From Rallus limicola (Eukaryota; Chordata; Aves; Gruiformes; Rallidae): 64,000 bases of DNA. The notes under the pieces are model-generated. The model saw only the letters and a list, made by a program, of their open reading frames with translations, did no database searches and was not told where the DNA came from. Below are positions 1 to 12,456 of the stretch, piece by piece (positions within the stretch are counted from its first letter, which is position 1; every line of letters starts with the position of its first letter). The position numbers and the translations under genes are program-made. The stretch covers positions 30,976,950 to 31,040,949 of the forward strand of contig JAKCOZ010000005.1 of assembly GCA_022605955.1 (NCBI GenBank), read 5' to 3'.

Positions 1-3000
1 ACAGAGAAATTGCCTTCTCAGCCTTTCCTTAGTGCTTGCAAAGGTCAGGGCTACAGCTGCGGCATACATGATATGGCTGCACATCATTATCAACAGTATT
101 ATTTTCATTAAAAGAAACATTTTATCTAGTATCAGTAACCATTTCTCATTTGATTTCTGCATCAAAAGCTTTACTGAACTCTAATTAGCGTAGGTGTGCT
201 GCATTACCTTTGGCTAGAAGGTTGGTTATCTTGGAAAAAGAAGATAAGATTTTGGTGGTATTTAACTGTATGAAGTAAGCTCATTTTATATTTCATTCCG
301 TTTTCATTGTGACTTCATATCAGATTGTGTTCTCCTTCAACTCTTCCTAAAGATTTCCATTTTGTTTAGATCGGTCTAATGAGCCGGTAGCAGCCCTGAT
401 CTCCCTTCTTTCCCCTTCCTTGCTGCTTCACATGTAGCTACTGCACATGTGTTACTTTGTACCATTCAATTTGATAACTTTTTTTGAAATTCAGCCAAGG
501 AGATGACCTAGGCTTTCACATATGGAGATTTGTTTCCAAGTCAAGACAAATTCCATACCTTTTTCCCAACCTGTCCCTGCTTCATTTTAGGAACACATAA
601 GTAAGTGTGTTCCTTAAAAACTACCTTTTTCTTCTTCTATAGTGGGCCTAATTTTATCTTACTTTGCTTCTCAGTTTTATAACTAAAGGTCATTGTTTTC
701 ATTTCCTTTGACTATTGAATATGCTGACTTTATTGTTACACCACCTGAGCAGTAAATTGTTTGTATCTGGGCTTACTGGTGGGGGTGTTTTTTTGTAATT
801 TCCTTATCTTCAATAACACTTTTGAGACTTTTCGTGCAATCTTTTGCTTTAGCATACCAATTACAGATAGGATTGGTGCCTTTGACTTAACGGCATTCTC
901 ACCAATGAGGTTTTTGAGATTTTTTGGTGTCTGTCTGACTTCACTAGTCCTCACTTCCTAAAAGTTTGTCCTTTTAAGTCCTGAGCTTTCATTATTATAT
1001 ATACTGCAATTCTTGCCATAATAATAGCCCAGTATAAAACTCTGTGGCAGCTTTGAATTAGGTTACTCATGCACTGGTTTAACCATAGCAGCTAGGGTTT
1101 CTCCAGCTAACTCACTCTGTTTCTTAGGTAGGTCTTGCAGCCTGTCCTGAGCTCCAGGTTGCTTTACTTCACCTCCTGCTAGTGCCCAAGTTTATTACAA
1201 ACTGCTGAGTTACAGCCCTTGCTTTTTGTTTGTTCTTCCATTCATTTAAATGGCACCAAATTCATGTCATTCAATTCACACTTTCTTCCCATGAGCAAGT
1301 TCTTTTATAAACATCTCAATACATTATATAATGTATTATATATAAATTATATAAATACAGTCAAACCCAAGTTTAAAATAGAATCCTGTCCAGTTATTTT
1401 AACAATTATTTGATGAAAATATCTGTTATTGTACTGGGGAATAGCCGGCCTCTGAATTATTAGTGGCATTTCTCGCAATCCTTTTGCTGGGAAAGCTAAT
1501 GTCACTTACAATTTGTGTCCTTCCAAAGCTACAAGTTTCTCTTTATGTACATGGAATATCCTCTAAATAGTTCTTGGTCAGAGGGAGAGTGGCTTTGACT
1601 AGACCTCATTTTGTCACTTGTTCCTAGGCAATAGCGTCTGTTTTGTCTGCTGCTTTTTCTATGGGCTGAATAGTTGGCTGTGTTTGCTCTTAAATATCTT
1701 CATTTCTCCTCTGATGGAAAAGTTACACAGCTTGTTCCTGGTCCAACAGAAAACAATAGATGGCCATTTCTTTGGTGGACTTTCTGCTTCAGTTTGGTAG
1801 CCTACCATTATCTCTTTGTATAGCATCATCCCTGATGCTAAGGTGTTAGTTTCCTTTTGTATCCTTTTAACTGGGGACAAGTCTTTGCTATGCTTCTCTC
1901 TATATCTGGCAGAGATACTAGCTGTTGCAGTGCCTGCTGGTAGCTGAGGAGCAATTGTTACCGACTTGTAGGTGAGCGAGGCATTTCAGGGACCTGCTCT
2001 TAGGTATCACCAAGTTGAAGGGTAACAAAGTGAGGGAAAATCCTCTCAGTTACAAAATAAACCCAATCCCTGATCCTATGCACTGTTTAGCTACTGACAT
2101 CCTTTCAATGAAAATCAGAGGAAAAAACAGATTTCTTAAGGAAGTAATGCTTTATTTATGGTACTTCTTTTTCTATTTATTTATTTATTTTGCATTCTCA
2201 AAATTTTTGCTGAAAGAGTGGAAAATCTGTGCCTGGAAGCAAAACTGGAGAAAATTCAAAGCACAAATTTAGAATTTTTCTTTGCATATTCATGTAGAAT
2301 AAATATTCCATATTTTGTCACTGTGTTGAGGATATTTTCTGCCTGAATTCACAGACAGTCTGTGGCTAAGTTTAAAAATGAAGTAGATCACTAGCCACTC
2401 TGTTTAAATAAATGTCATAATATTAAAAGGAAACTGAGAATATTAACTGTACAACACAAGGGTTTGTGTTCATATTGATTTTATTCAAATATATCTATAA
2501 GAACCTTAGTAATTTTCATCAGTCTTTCTGAAACACATTGGTAAAAAAAGAAGTGCAGGGCAAATAAAATCAACCAGTTAAAAGCTTTCTACATAGGATC
2601 TGTTAAGGAAGAGGGAAGTGTTTTTCTGCATCTTTTGCACTTAAGATATGATTTAACTTGAATGTGAGGCCTCTACTCCTCTACTTAAATTACAGCTCAA
2701 CATTCACCCTAATGCATTTACATTTAAAAATTAAGTTTTGATTACAGGTATCAATAGAAAAATGCATCCACTCAGAAGATCTAAATCTTCATAAAGCCGT
2801 TTATATCTGAGCAGTGTTCTTCAAAGTTAATACAGGTTGGGCATTACCTACGCATCCATGGTTTTGGTTCCTTTTTACTCTCCATGAGTAGGTAAGAAAA
2901 GGCAAAGGAGGAGAGACAAAGTTGAGAAAGAAACCTCTGTTTTTATTGCTGCTGAAAAGTTTTTGCAGAAGTCACTAGTCTTAAAGGAGGCTGTAGAGAA

Positions 3001-4340
3001 GTTTAACCACCACAGCCAATAAAATATGTCAATGGTTTATAATCTCAATGAGAGAGCGCCTTTCAAATTTGCTGTCTCTTTCTATTACAAAATCTGCAGC
3101 TGGCTCTTCAGTATGCTCTGCCTGATATATTAAGTTAATCAGTTCCCTTATTTTTGCTAGGCAGCAACCACTCCTTCAAAAACCCCACCTAATTGAGTGC
3201 ACTATTTTGGGGTGTTTTGTCTTGCAGCTGGGAAGCTAGACTTTTTGCCAGTAATTTGTAGACTCTGCTTATGAATGAAACAACTTTGCAGCTTCCTCAA
3301 GCTGGGCTTTTGGAAGCTATTTGTCAAAGCATTTTTCATAGTTCAAGGCAGAAGCCTCCACTGCGGAAGTAATGAAAAACATTTGGTAACTAGTGGAATT
3401 TGTTGATAGTAGTTTTTCTGTTTTTAATTGCAGAGGTGGTCTCCTACTGGGAGTTTCCCCCTTTAGATAAATCTTCTGTAGAGAAGACACTTCACATCTC
3501 TCTCTCTTATAAAATGTTTTGGATTATCTAGATTCTTTTTTAAGGTCTTTTTTTCTCCAGTGACTTGCTTCTTTTGCTTGTTTCTTTTCCTTTCCAGTGA
3601 AAACTACACATATTCAATAATATTTTTAAAAGTTTAAATGATCCTCTTTTATATTTTGTCTCCTTCAAGACTCTTATTTACTTGGAATTTAACAATCTGT
3701 GTGCTATTAAAGTTTAGTTCTTAGCTTTGCCTGCCTTTTGGCCTTTATAAAAGCTGTCTTCTGGTGCTGGAGAGATTGCAAAAATATTGACATGTTCTTC
3801 TTTCCCTCTGAAAGAAAGACTGAGACAGATTTTTCTCCAGCCTGTTCTCTTTCCAAGTGAGTCAAGCCACTAGGCTGCATTAGAAACTCCTTTTCAGTTA
3901 GGATTGTTTAAAGCAAGTACTATATTTTCCTATTAAAGAATCTCCCTATTTCCCTCTAGAGAAGCACTGCTACCAGAGATTGAAGGGCTGGCTGCACAGC
4001 ATTATCAAGTATCAATTTCTCCCTCACTAGCCATGAATGAGCCTGATCACGGCCTTCAATTTGACTATGAGTGTTTGGATGAAGGGTGACAGAGGGTGGA
4101 GGAAGTGTATAAAGCACAGCTATTTCTGTTCACAGGCACTGGCGATAGTAGGTAGTGTAGCCTTTTTCTGTAAGAAATGAACATTTCAAGTCTTTTGTTG
4201 GGTCTCTGCTGCTTTGGCAGAATCCTTGGAGTGACAGATGCAGGCATGTTCCTGCTTAGGATCAGGGCAGAGCACCCAGGGAATCACCTCTGTTGCAGGA
4301 GGAGTCCCACATTAGAGCTTTGTACAACGTACTGAAGATG
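1..4340. other. Intergenic DNA, no gene seen
   Basis: AT-rich DNA with only short open frames on both strands, none with recognisable protein features or splice context. It includes an AT-rich palindrome at 1318-1337 and a short TTTA-type simple tract near 2170-2190. By human synteny the neighbour upstream of ARHGAP5 would be NUBPL, but I see no exon that I could assign to it. Confidence 0.6.
1318..1337. repeat. Perfect 20-bp AT-rich palindrome
   Basis: AATACATTATATAATGTATT equals its own reverse complement over 20 bases. It continues into a TATATA-rich run up to about 1357. It is most likely a product of simple AT-rich sequence and I assign no function. Confidence 0.8.
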
Positions 4341-4361
4341 TGGTTTAACTGAGCAGGCAGC

Positions 4362-4878
4362 TAAAACAACCCCACCACTCTTCTCTCACTCTTCCTCTCA
4401 CTGGGATGGGGGAAAGATTCAAAAAGAAAAAAAGTAAAACTCACAAATTGAGATAAGGACAGTTTTCTAGGGAAAAAATAATAACAATAAAAATAAGAAT
4501 AATAATAAAGAAATATACAAAACAAGCAATACACAGCACAATTACTCACCACCCAAAGCCAATGCTCAGCTAGTTCCTGAACCGCCCCACCTCCTGATCA
4601 ACCCTCAGTTATATACTAATCATGACATCATATGGTATGGAATATCCCTTTGGCTGGTTTGTGTCAGCTATCCTGGCTGTGTCCCCTCCTAGCTTCTTGC
4701 AAACCCCCTGCCTTCTTGTTGGCAGGCCAGTATTACAAGCTGAAAAGTCCTTGACTGCTTAGCAACAGCTAAAATATTAGGTTTTTATCAACATTATTCT
4801 TACACTAAATTCAAAGCACAGCACTACACCAGCTGCTAAGAAGAAAATTAACTCTATCCCTGCTGAAACTAGGACAAG
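4362..4878. mobile_element. Avian LTR-like repeat remnant
   Basis: The segment has the texture of a dispersed avian LTR-type repeat: a CACTGGGATGGGGGAAAG block, a GAGATAAGGACAGTTT block, an A/AAT-rich stretch at about 4475-4520, then GGAATATCCCTTTGGCTGG, CTGGCTGTGTCCCCTCC and AAAATTAACTCTATCCC. I recognise this block order from repeats scattered in bird genomes that I associate with endogenous retroviral LTRs. No gag, pol or env frame flanks it, so it looks like a solitary, decayed copy. The exact family, ends and orientation cannot be fixed by eye. Confidence 0.5.
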
Positions 4879-6368
4879 ATTGGAAGCAGGATGTTAATCC
4901 TTGAACCAACACAATTTCCAAATATAGCAGGACACAATTTGGTGCAAACTGAATGGTTAGGAGTCCAGTAGGCTTAAGGATGGAGAAGGAGATCTCATAG
5001 TGACTGCTGAAAAACAAGAGGTTGTAGAGATCTAACTAAAGACTGTAAGGATCTAATTATTTTGCCTTCCCCTGTTCCTAATGTCTTCTGTGTATATCAT
5101 CCAAATTTGAAAATTTTAAGGGAAATATTGACATCTTCCTCCTTCAAGAGCACAGTGTTTGCTAGAGTGCTGAGGCCACAGAATCCAAGAAGCTACCTGC
5201 TGGATTGCCTTCTATTTAACTATTTGCTTACCTCCAACCAACCAATAATGGTCTAAGAAGTTAGACTTATGGTATTTACAGCCTCTTCTGTAGAGCAGTC
5301 CCAAAGGTTCTTGACGTTGTTAAAAAGACCCTTTACCCAGGAGACAATCTAATCTTTTAAACTTCCTTCCCATGAGCCTGTATTTTAGATAATCCATCTT
5401 TGCCTGCTAGCATACTACTCTTGATAATGAGCCTGTCGTCACATCAGGTTAAAATGTATCACTACAATTAATTTTTTTAAAATACATTGTTCAGAGGATA
5501 ATGAGAACTAAGCCCTATTTTAAAGCTGATCAGGCGGTGCAAGACGAGAATCCAATTCTTTTCATGAAAACTGACAGACTTTTGCTTCAAAACCAACTAC
5601 ACTTCATTAAAACTGTGATAAAAGCCTGCAAAGTAGAACTGAAATATTGCAGCTGTGAGTTCTCCACAGTAAGAGAAGAATTCATATATTGTTTCAGTAT
5701 GACAGAATGTGTATGTAATGGATTAACTCTATTTCCAGACACATTTGGACCTGAAGTATTGATTTTCTTCCTTCCTGTTCATGTAACTGAAGGAATTTAG
5801 AGCCAGACCCAGCAAAGGACTTAGGCACCTTAAGTGAAACTTATGCCAATATCCAACATTTTAGCCCCGAAAGCCTCCATTTCAACTGCCAACTGACATT
5901 GAAAATACCAGAATTTGTATATTTTGATTTAAAGCTGTCCAGGCATGTTTTGCACAAGCCCCAGACTGTCTCAGTTCTGTGTTCATGTCTCATCAAAATC
6001 ACAAACTAGAGAGTAGATGCTTCGCTTCTCAAGGGCTTGAGGCTGTAGGTATTTCTGGTATACATTTAATATTGCTGACCCCTCTAAAAATACACTTGTG
6101 ATAGCCACCACCTTCTTTTAATGCACAAGAAACAGCACATACCATTTCTTGTACAGTAGTACAGTAGCCTAGGACACTAAGGTACCTAAGAGATCCAGGC
6201 TCAGTCCCTTCCCTTCCATCACTCCAGCAACTTTGTGACTAGGTAGCTAAGGTGAATAGTAGAGAGGTAAATACTCCTTCCTCGTCTTTTTCAATGTTTA
6301 ATGTAAAACACTCCTTTGTATTATCCAGTTGTTTTTTTTCCAAATTAGAAAAAAAATATTTCTTTCAT
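4879..6368. other. Intergenic DNA, no gene seen
   Basis: AT-rich sequence with short unremarkable open frames. The longest, at 5501-5800 on the plus strand (99 codons), has no recognisable domain, signal peptide or splice context, so I do not call a gene. Confidence 0.6.
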
Positions 6369-6408
6369 TCATTGCCTGATCTGCCAGTAGGCAGCATCTG
6401 AACAAATT
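6369..6408 (+). repeat. 40-bp exact direct repeat, copy 1
   Basis: This 40-base stretch recurs without mismatch at 8346-8385. It contains a small hairpin, CTGCC-AGTA-GGCAG, at its centre. The upstream flanks of the two copies share only a weak resemblance (an AAAATATT stretch) and the downstream flanks differ. The family is not recognised. Confidence 0.85.
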
Positions 6409-7129
6409 AAAAAGAATTTTTTTTTTTTAAATAAACTTATTCAAGGAAAATTTATGGATTTTTAGGATCATGGTGTTGTGTTCTGATAGAGTGATGGCTG
6501 GTTTGTTGGTTTGTTTTTTAAATTAATTTAGTGGCAAAGGTGCAATGGTAATACAAGGCAATACAGGAAGGATAAAACAAGCACTCTTCAGAAAAAGTAA
6601 TAGTATCATAAATATGATGGTCTCATCTGTATGTCATGGAAATACTTTGTGATTCAGATGAGAGCTGGAACCCACTATCCAAAATTCTAGGGATATCATT
6701 TTAATGAATAAACTTAGGGCAAAGTTTCTCACTGTTTAAAAAAAAAAAGTTACATTTCCTAGCTATTAATAATTTCCCAAGCACAGGAGCAATCATTGTA
6801 AAGGATGGCTTCAGCAACCTGGCAGTGAATGGGTGGACACTCTAGGTGGACATTGAGACACCTGTAGCATGATATTATGGAAAAAGATGGGTTACTAATA
6901 GTTCCATATGCAATTATGGAGATATTCTTATCAACTCATGTAGTGAAACTAACTTGTCAGACATGGAGAAGGTTACTACAGGGAGGGCATTACATCTGGG
7001 AAGCAAGATGTTATGTAGTTTTTGTTCATCAGAAATGCAGACAGCATGGTGCTAATGAGGACTTGTCTGCTGGATGCCAAAATGGACTGCTGAGAGATAT
7101 CTATGGTATAGAATTGCAGTGCCACAGGA

Positions 7130-7660
7130 AAACACTTTGAAACAATTGTAGGGTTCTCTGTGAAAACAACACAAAAATGCATAGAGAATTTAATTAAATT
7201 TAGAAGAGGCAATGAGAGCAAACCAAAAAAGACTGCTATAATGCTTCATGGACCTGTGGTGCTCCCACATCCTGACTATTGCATTAAGTTTGAGGATTTT
7301 AATTTCTAAATTAGTGTAGAAGAATTAGGAAAGAAGAACAGGACAATAAAAATTATCAACTGTTTTGCCTAATTTCTACATAAAGCTAGAGTAGGACTTC
7401 GGTGAGAGAATAGACATCCATAATATCATGTTTAATAGGGAAAAATTAAATAGGAAAAAAAATTAATGGATATGTTTCACAATATAAAGGGCAACCTGGT
7501 GAAATTAGGTTTTAAAACAAAACAAGCTAGAGGAAATTGCACTCATATGTGGAACTTAAGATGTTGTCTAATCCAAAAAACGGTTGGAATAATCAATCTA
7601 AAATAGGGAATCTTATTAACATTATCATGTAGATCCAACATCTAATTTAGGAAGTTTCCT
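7130..7660 (+). mobile_element. Possible very old CR1-type relic
   Basis: Around 7257-7290 the plus strand can be read VLPHPDYCIK, which resembles the CR1 reverse transcriptase motif usually seen as LVRPHLEYCIQ. Downstream sequence (near 7440-7560) has loosely the texture of decayed CR1 3' coding sequence. No frame is open for long and no terminal octamer is seen, so this is a tentative call of an ancient, heavily mutated LINE fragment. Confidence 0.3.
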
Positions 7661-8345
7661 GTTCCTAACCTAGAGAAGGTTCAGTCAACTTATTTTTGCT
7701 CTGAGTAAATATGAATTTCTCAGGCAGAGAGATTGGCAACATGAAAATTGTAGTTGCTGAAAGAACTATGCTAAAAACTTTCATAAACAGAAAATATTGC
7801 ACAAAATGGCTTAGAGAAAACTGAAAATTAAAACAGAGACCCTCTATAATCTTTTTCCCCAGCCTAATCAAAACTTCTGAATACTTTCTAAGTCCTAAAC
7901 TTGAAAAAATACAGAACTTCCTATTTCCAGCAATGTTATCTGTAGGTTGTTTAAAGTTAGTTATGCTTGCAAAGCCTGCTACAATACTTTCGGAGTGCTG
8001 TGAGACTGCTTGCAAATGAAGTAGCTGCTACCATTTTGTAGAAACAGCGAAGAAGTTGATGGGAGAGCAGCTTCTGGCCCCCGGTGAGAATTTTGATAAC
8101 ATCTTTTCTACCTCATCATAAAACCAGAAAGTATTTTTGGTACAGTATTGAATTAAAATATGTTTTTTAATACTGCAAAATATATGAACTATTAGAAATA
8201 CCACTCCCGATGCTAGAATGTGTCTGTTTTCCCTGAATAGAAGCAATTTCATACAGACCTAATCAGGATTAGGCCACCCTCTGAGACTATGAATTTAGCG
8301 ATTGATTTGTGAAAGGATATTAAAAATCACTGAAAATATTACTGA

Positions 8346-8385
8346 ATTCATTGCCTGATCTGCCAGTAGGCAGCATCTGAACAAA
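8346..8385 (+). repeat. 40-bp exact direct repeat, copy 2
   Basis: Identical to 6369-6408 in the same orientation, 1977 bp downstream. The intervening DNA has no coding gene. See the matching finding for possible origins. Confidence 0.85.
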
Positions 8386-11300
8386 AGTTATTTCCTTTTG
8401 TGAATCATGAGTACCATTGATTGTCTTTCCAGTAAATGCGTAAAGCTATAGAAAGAACAATATAACTTGGCCCTGTAATTCATATTCTGAGTGAATGAGC
8501 TTTTAGAAGGGAAAGTTTTGGTGTTTTAAATTTACAGCAAGCCAGTTTGAATTTCAGGAGGATGCTTGTTAAAATTGTACCATGACAGAGTCTGGATGGC
8601 TTAGTCAGTTCTCTAGGAGCCATGGGATGTATAACTATAGTTATGGTTACTGATAATATTTAGTAGAACTCCTCTACCTCTCTTCCACCAGACCCTTCCC
8701 TGAGGCTATAAACATGCAACTTCCCTACCCTGAAATGAGTGAGAGTTTAGATTATTGAAGGTGGGTGAGAAGGAACAAATATATCTATTAACTTTGTAGA
8801 TATTTGTATGGGGTAAGACATTTTTCTCTTATTTCATGTCAGGCCAGTGCTGCAAGCTGCTGAGTATTCTTCATGATTTGAGCCCTCTATGATCTTTTGA
8901 TCTTTTGTTAATACAAGGTTGGTGTATGCTTAGAAATCAATGCACAGAACTTAGTTTTCATAAAATTGTAGCGACAAAAGAATTGTTGGGAAATATGCTG
9001 AATCACTGAGCTAGAAAGTAACGTCTATTTAGGTTCAATGGCAACCAGCAGGAACTCACCTGTTGAACTCAGTGAAATGGGAAAAAAATTCAGATTAAAC
9101 ATGAGGATGGTCCCTATAAAATTCACCTTAATTATTCTGTCCTAAAGTTGGAATTGCTTGTTCAGAATGACCACTGGCCAAGTCCATCATCTTCCTCAGT
9201 TAGGGTTTTTCAGCATACTCAAATCTAGGCATATAATAATATAATGTAGAATATCAACAGAACTCAGGTTAATGAAGCTGCATCACTGCTCTGTCAATGA
9301 TAGGGGAACCAGAGTTTTGTATTTGGCAAGTGTAAGAAAATGTATGGAGTAATACACCTGATAGGACACAGCCAATATTTTGGGTCGACCTGACCCTCAG
9401 TCTCTCTCTCCAGCTACAGACACTTACTTAAGAACTGAGAGGCTTGATAACAATTCTGCTTTTTAAAATATTCATGTTGAATTCTTCATTGCATTTTAAT
9501 AGAGAACAATCATATGCAACAGGTGTTCTTCCTCTGGCCTGTTGAATTGTGGTATAACTAGCCTCCAGTTATTGGCCTCAGGGAAAGAAGCAGTAGAACA
9601 AATCAGCCTTATTTTAAAATAATTACTGCAATCCTACAGTGCCTGTCAGTTATTATTTGCTGTTTTACGTCAATGTTCAGTATATGTACAAATAGGCCTT
9701 TGAAACTGGGAGAAAAATGCAACCTATAAAATATAATTTGAGAAAATAACTTGTGAATTTAGTAAATATGATTCTAGTAGAAATAAGGGGCCCATCCCAT
9801 ACATTGTATACAAATTCTTTTGAACAGAGGAATAATGAATTGCTAGCACAATTATAATTGCTATAAGGATGTATTTAAGGGCCTCATTTTGTGGCTTTTA
9901 CATCAGCAGTTAAGGTTAATTTAATTCAGAGGATTAAGTAAAATTTCAATTGGAATTGGAAATACTTTCTACCATTCTGATTCTTTTACATTTTTTAAAT
10001 ACAGTGGCAATTAACAAGATGTTACTGCTATACCTAAGTGATAGCTACTTACCTATTTGAATCCACTGATGCAATATGACCTGCTAATGGGTCATGGATA
10101 TTAACAAGGGGGAAACACTGCTTGTTTCCCCCTCCCAAACTTTGCATTTATAACCCTGCAAAAAGGATGCAGGTGAAGGAAGAGCCTGAAAAATAACCTC
10201 TCTGAACTTAAGCCTCACCAAAATCTACAGAAAACTCATCTACTAGATTGGACATTTTAGAAGAGGGCCCAGTGATCAAAGACATGCCTGCACATGTCCA
10301 CCTCTTCAGCTGATGGTTCCTGCTAGATCCCTTCCCCAAAACCTGCTCTGACTCCAAGTCTGAGTAATTTCTGTCTAATGACTGTTAAGGAAGAACTTGC
10401 TTGCTATGACGGAGACTAATACCACCACTATACTTGGAGCATGTGTAGATGCACTTAGTACTTAGAGTCCTCTGGTGCTGATATGACCCTCCTGGAGGTA
10501 GTCATCCACACCTAATGGTGACTGTCTGTTACAACCTTTGCAGCTTTATACATTGGTTTCAGTCAGGGAGTTAAGAGGCATGGTGTTTTCAGAAGGGATA
10601 AATTACTAAAGAGAAGGCTTCAGATACACACTACTGAAATGTTGCTGTATTCCTCATGTTGTTTTTCAGCCTCTCCTAGGCTAACATATCAATAGATCTG
10701 AGAGCTGTGGACTTTCAATCAGCTACAATGCACTGCAGCATTGCCCAAGCATGCAGTTTTCCTTCAGCTGGTACAGTGTGAAGTAGAGTTGTTCCATGTG
10801 GTGGACTCAGAATATGAAAAATTTATTCCACTGTCCTCGGACCTACCCACTGAAATGCAAAGACAAGTGAAGAAAGATGAAATTTGAAGTTATTAAACTT
10901 AGGTAAGTGTGTAAACTGTTAAAAGGACTTTCCCAACCATAAACCCAAGACAAATGTTTCTGTTACATTTTATTATTTTACACCAAAATTGATAACTTTT
11001 TAATAATTTCTAGCATTGCAGTGTTAGAAATCCAAGGACAATTTACTTGGGGTTTTGCAAGAGGCTAGGAAGATTTTGTTTCTACTTGAACAATTGAAGA
11101 TACTCTCATAGCACAGGCAGGGACATAAATTGTAAGTTTCATGTTGTCGCCTCACAGAAAATTATCTTCAGACCACATAGTGCTATCCAAAAATTTAAAG
11201 ATGGGATAAAAGCATATTTTCAGATCTGGAGAATAATATGAATAAGAGAAGATTTGTTGGATTGTAGTCTAAAAGAAATTAAGCTTTGTACCACAGATGA

Positions 11301-11984
11301 TGGGTGAGAATAATACTTATCACCATAGCTCTATTCATAGTCTGTAGCCTTTTTAGCAATATTTCATAATGTGGAGACAGGATGATATACCAGCACGTAG
11401 GCAAACGATAACTAATATAACATAGTTATTTTACTTGGGTTTAATTAATGAATGTATTTGTTATTTTGGTACAGTCTGTATGCTAACTTTTTTTAAGAAC
11501 AAAAGTATTCCAATTAGCTTTTTACACACAGAACACTAAAATAAGATAAAATGCAGTCCTCGGATTTATTCAGAAATAATAAAAACTATGCATTTAAAAT
11601 GTTAATGAAAGCTGTTGAGTAATTAAATTTAATGATTTCAAATTATTCACTAGTCTTGTATTAGTGAAATACATAGATAATGAAAAGTAGGAAACAGTCT
11701 TCACAGTTCAATTAAAGATAAAACAGAAGACGCTTTAAAGGGTTTCCTTTCTATTCTATTTCTATCCTGTATGTCTCCCTCTCAATTTCAGAGGGATGCA
11801 GGAAGTCAAGGAGTTTCTGCTGTAATAAAAAGGCACTTCAAACATGTACATTCCCATTTCTCCCTCTTAGCTGCAAGCAAACATTTATTTCCCTTTTCTT
11901 CATCCAACTTGGAGACACATTGTGGGCCTGATTCTCAATGCAGAGGAACTGTCCATGCCCACCAGTGAACTTACTGTGAATGTA
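8386..11984. other. Intergenic DNA, no gene seen
   Basis: AT-rich DNA without a supportable exon, RNA gene or recognised repeat. A 14-bp palindrome (ATAACTATAGTTAT) lies at 8631-8644. Confidence 0.6.
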
Positions 11985-12456
11985 CTTTGAACTAACTGAA
12001 TTGTCACAATTCCTCCACACTTCGGAAGCTTACATTTGAGAGATATGAGAGAGAGTGTCAAAAACATTACTGAAGTCAAGGTAGACAACATCTGCCACTC
12101 TCCTTTCATCCACCCAGCCAGTCATGCCATCATAGAAGGCTGCCAGGTTTCTCCAGCATGGTGAGTCCATGTTGATCACTTCTAGTAACCTTGTTTTCCT
12201 CTGCCTGCTTAGAGATGACCTTCAAATTAGTAGTTCCATCACATTTCCAGGGATAGAGGTGAGGCTGACTGGCCTGTAGTTTCCTCCTTCTTACCCTTTT
12301 TGAAGACTGGTGTGACACTGACTTTCCTCCAGTCCTCAGGTACCTCTCCTGTTCTCCATGACCTTTCAAAGATAACAGAGTGCCATAGTCATAACTTCTG
12401 CCAGCTCTCTCAGGAGCTGTGCGTGCATCCCATCGGGGCCCATGGATTCGTGGGTG
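11985..12456 (-). mobile_element. CR1 LINE fragment (RT N-terminal part)
   Basis: Read on the minus strand, pieces of a CR1 ORF2 reverse transcriptase appear in order: HPRIHGP near 12450, a stretch corresponding to the family's WRKANVTPVFKKGKKED region near 12290-12340, NLKVISKQAEENKVTRSDQHG near 12165-12235, and DVVYLDFSNVFDTLSH near 12050-12095. The last is RT motif A, with the catalytic-type aspartate in YLDF. The reading frame is broken by several shifts and stops, so the copy is dead. Both ends are lost: neither the 5' region nor the 3' octamer tail is present. Confidence 0.8.

Noticed and set aside
7665..8015. 116-codon minus-strand frame
   Set aside because: No recognisable domain. 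It lies beside a possible decayed LINE relic and has no gene context.
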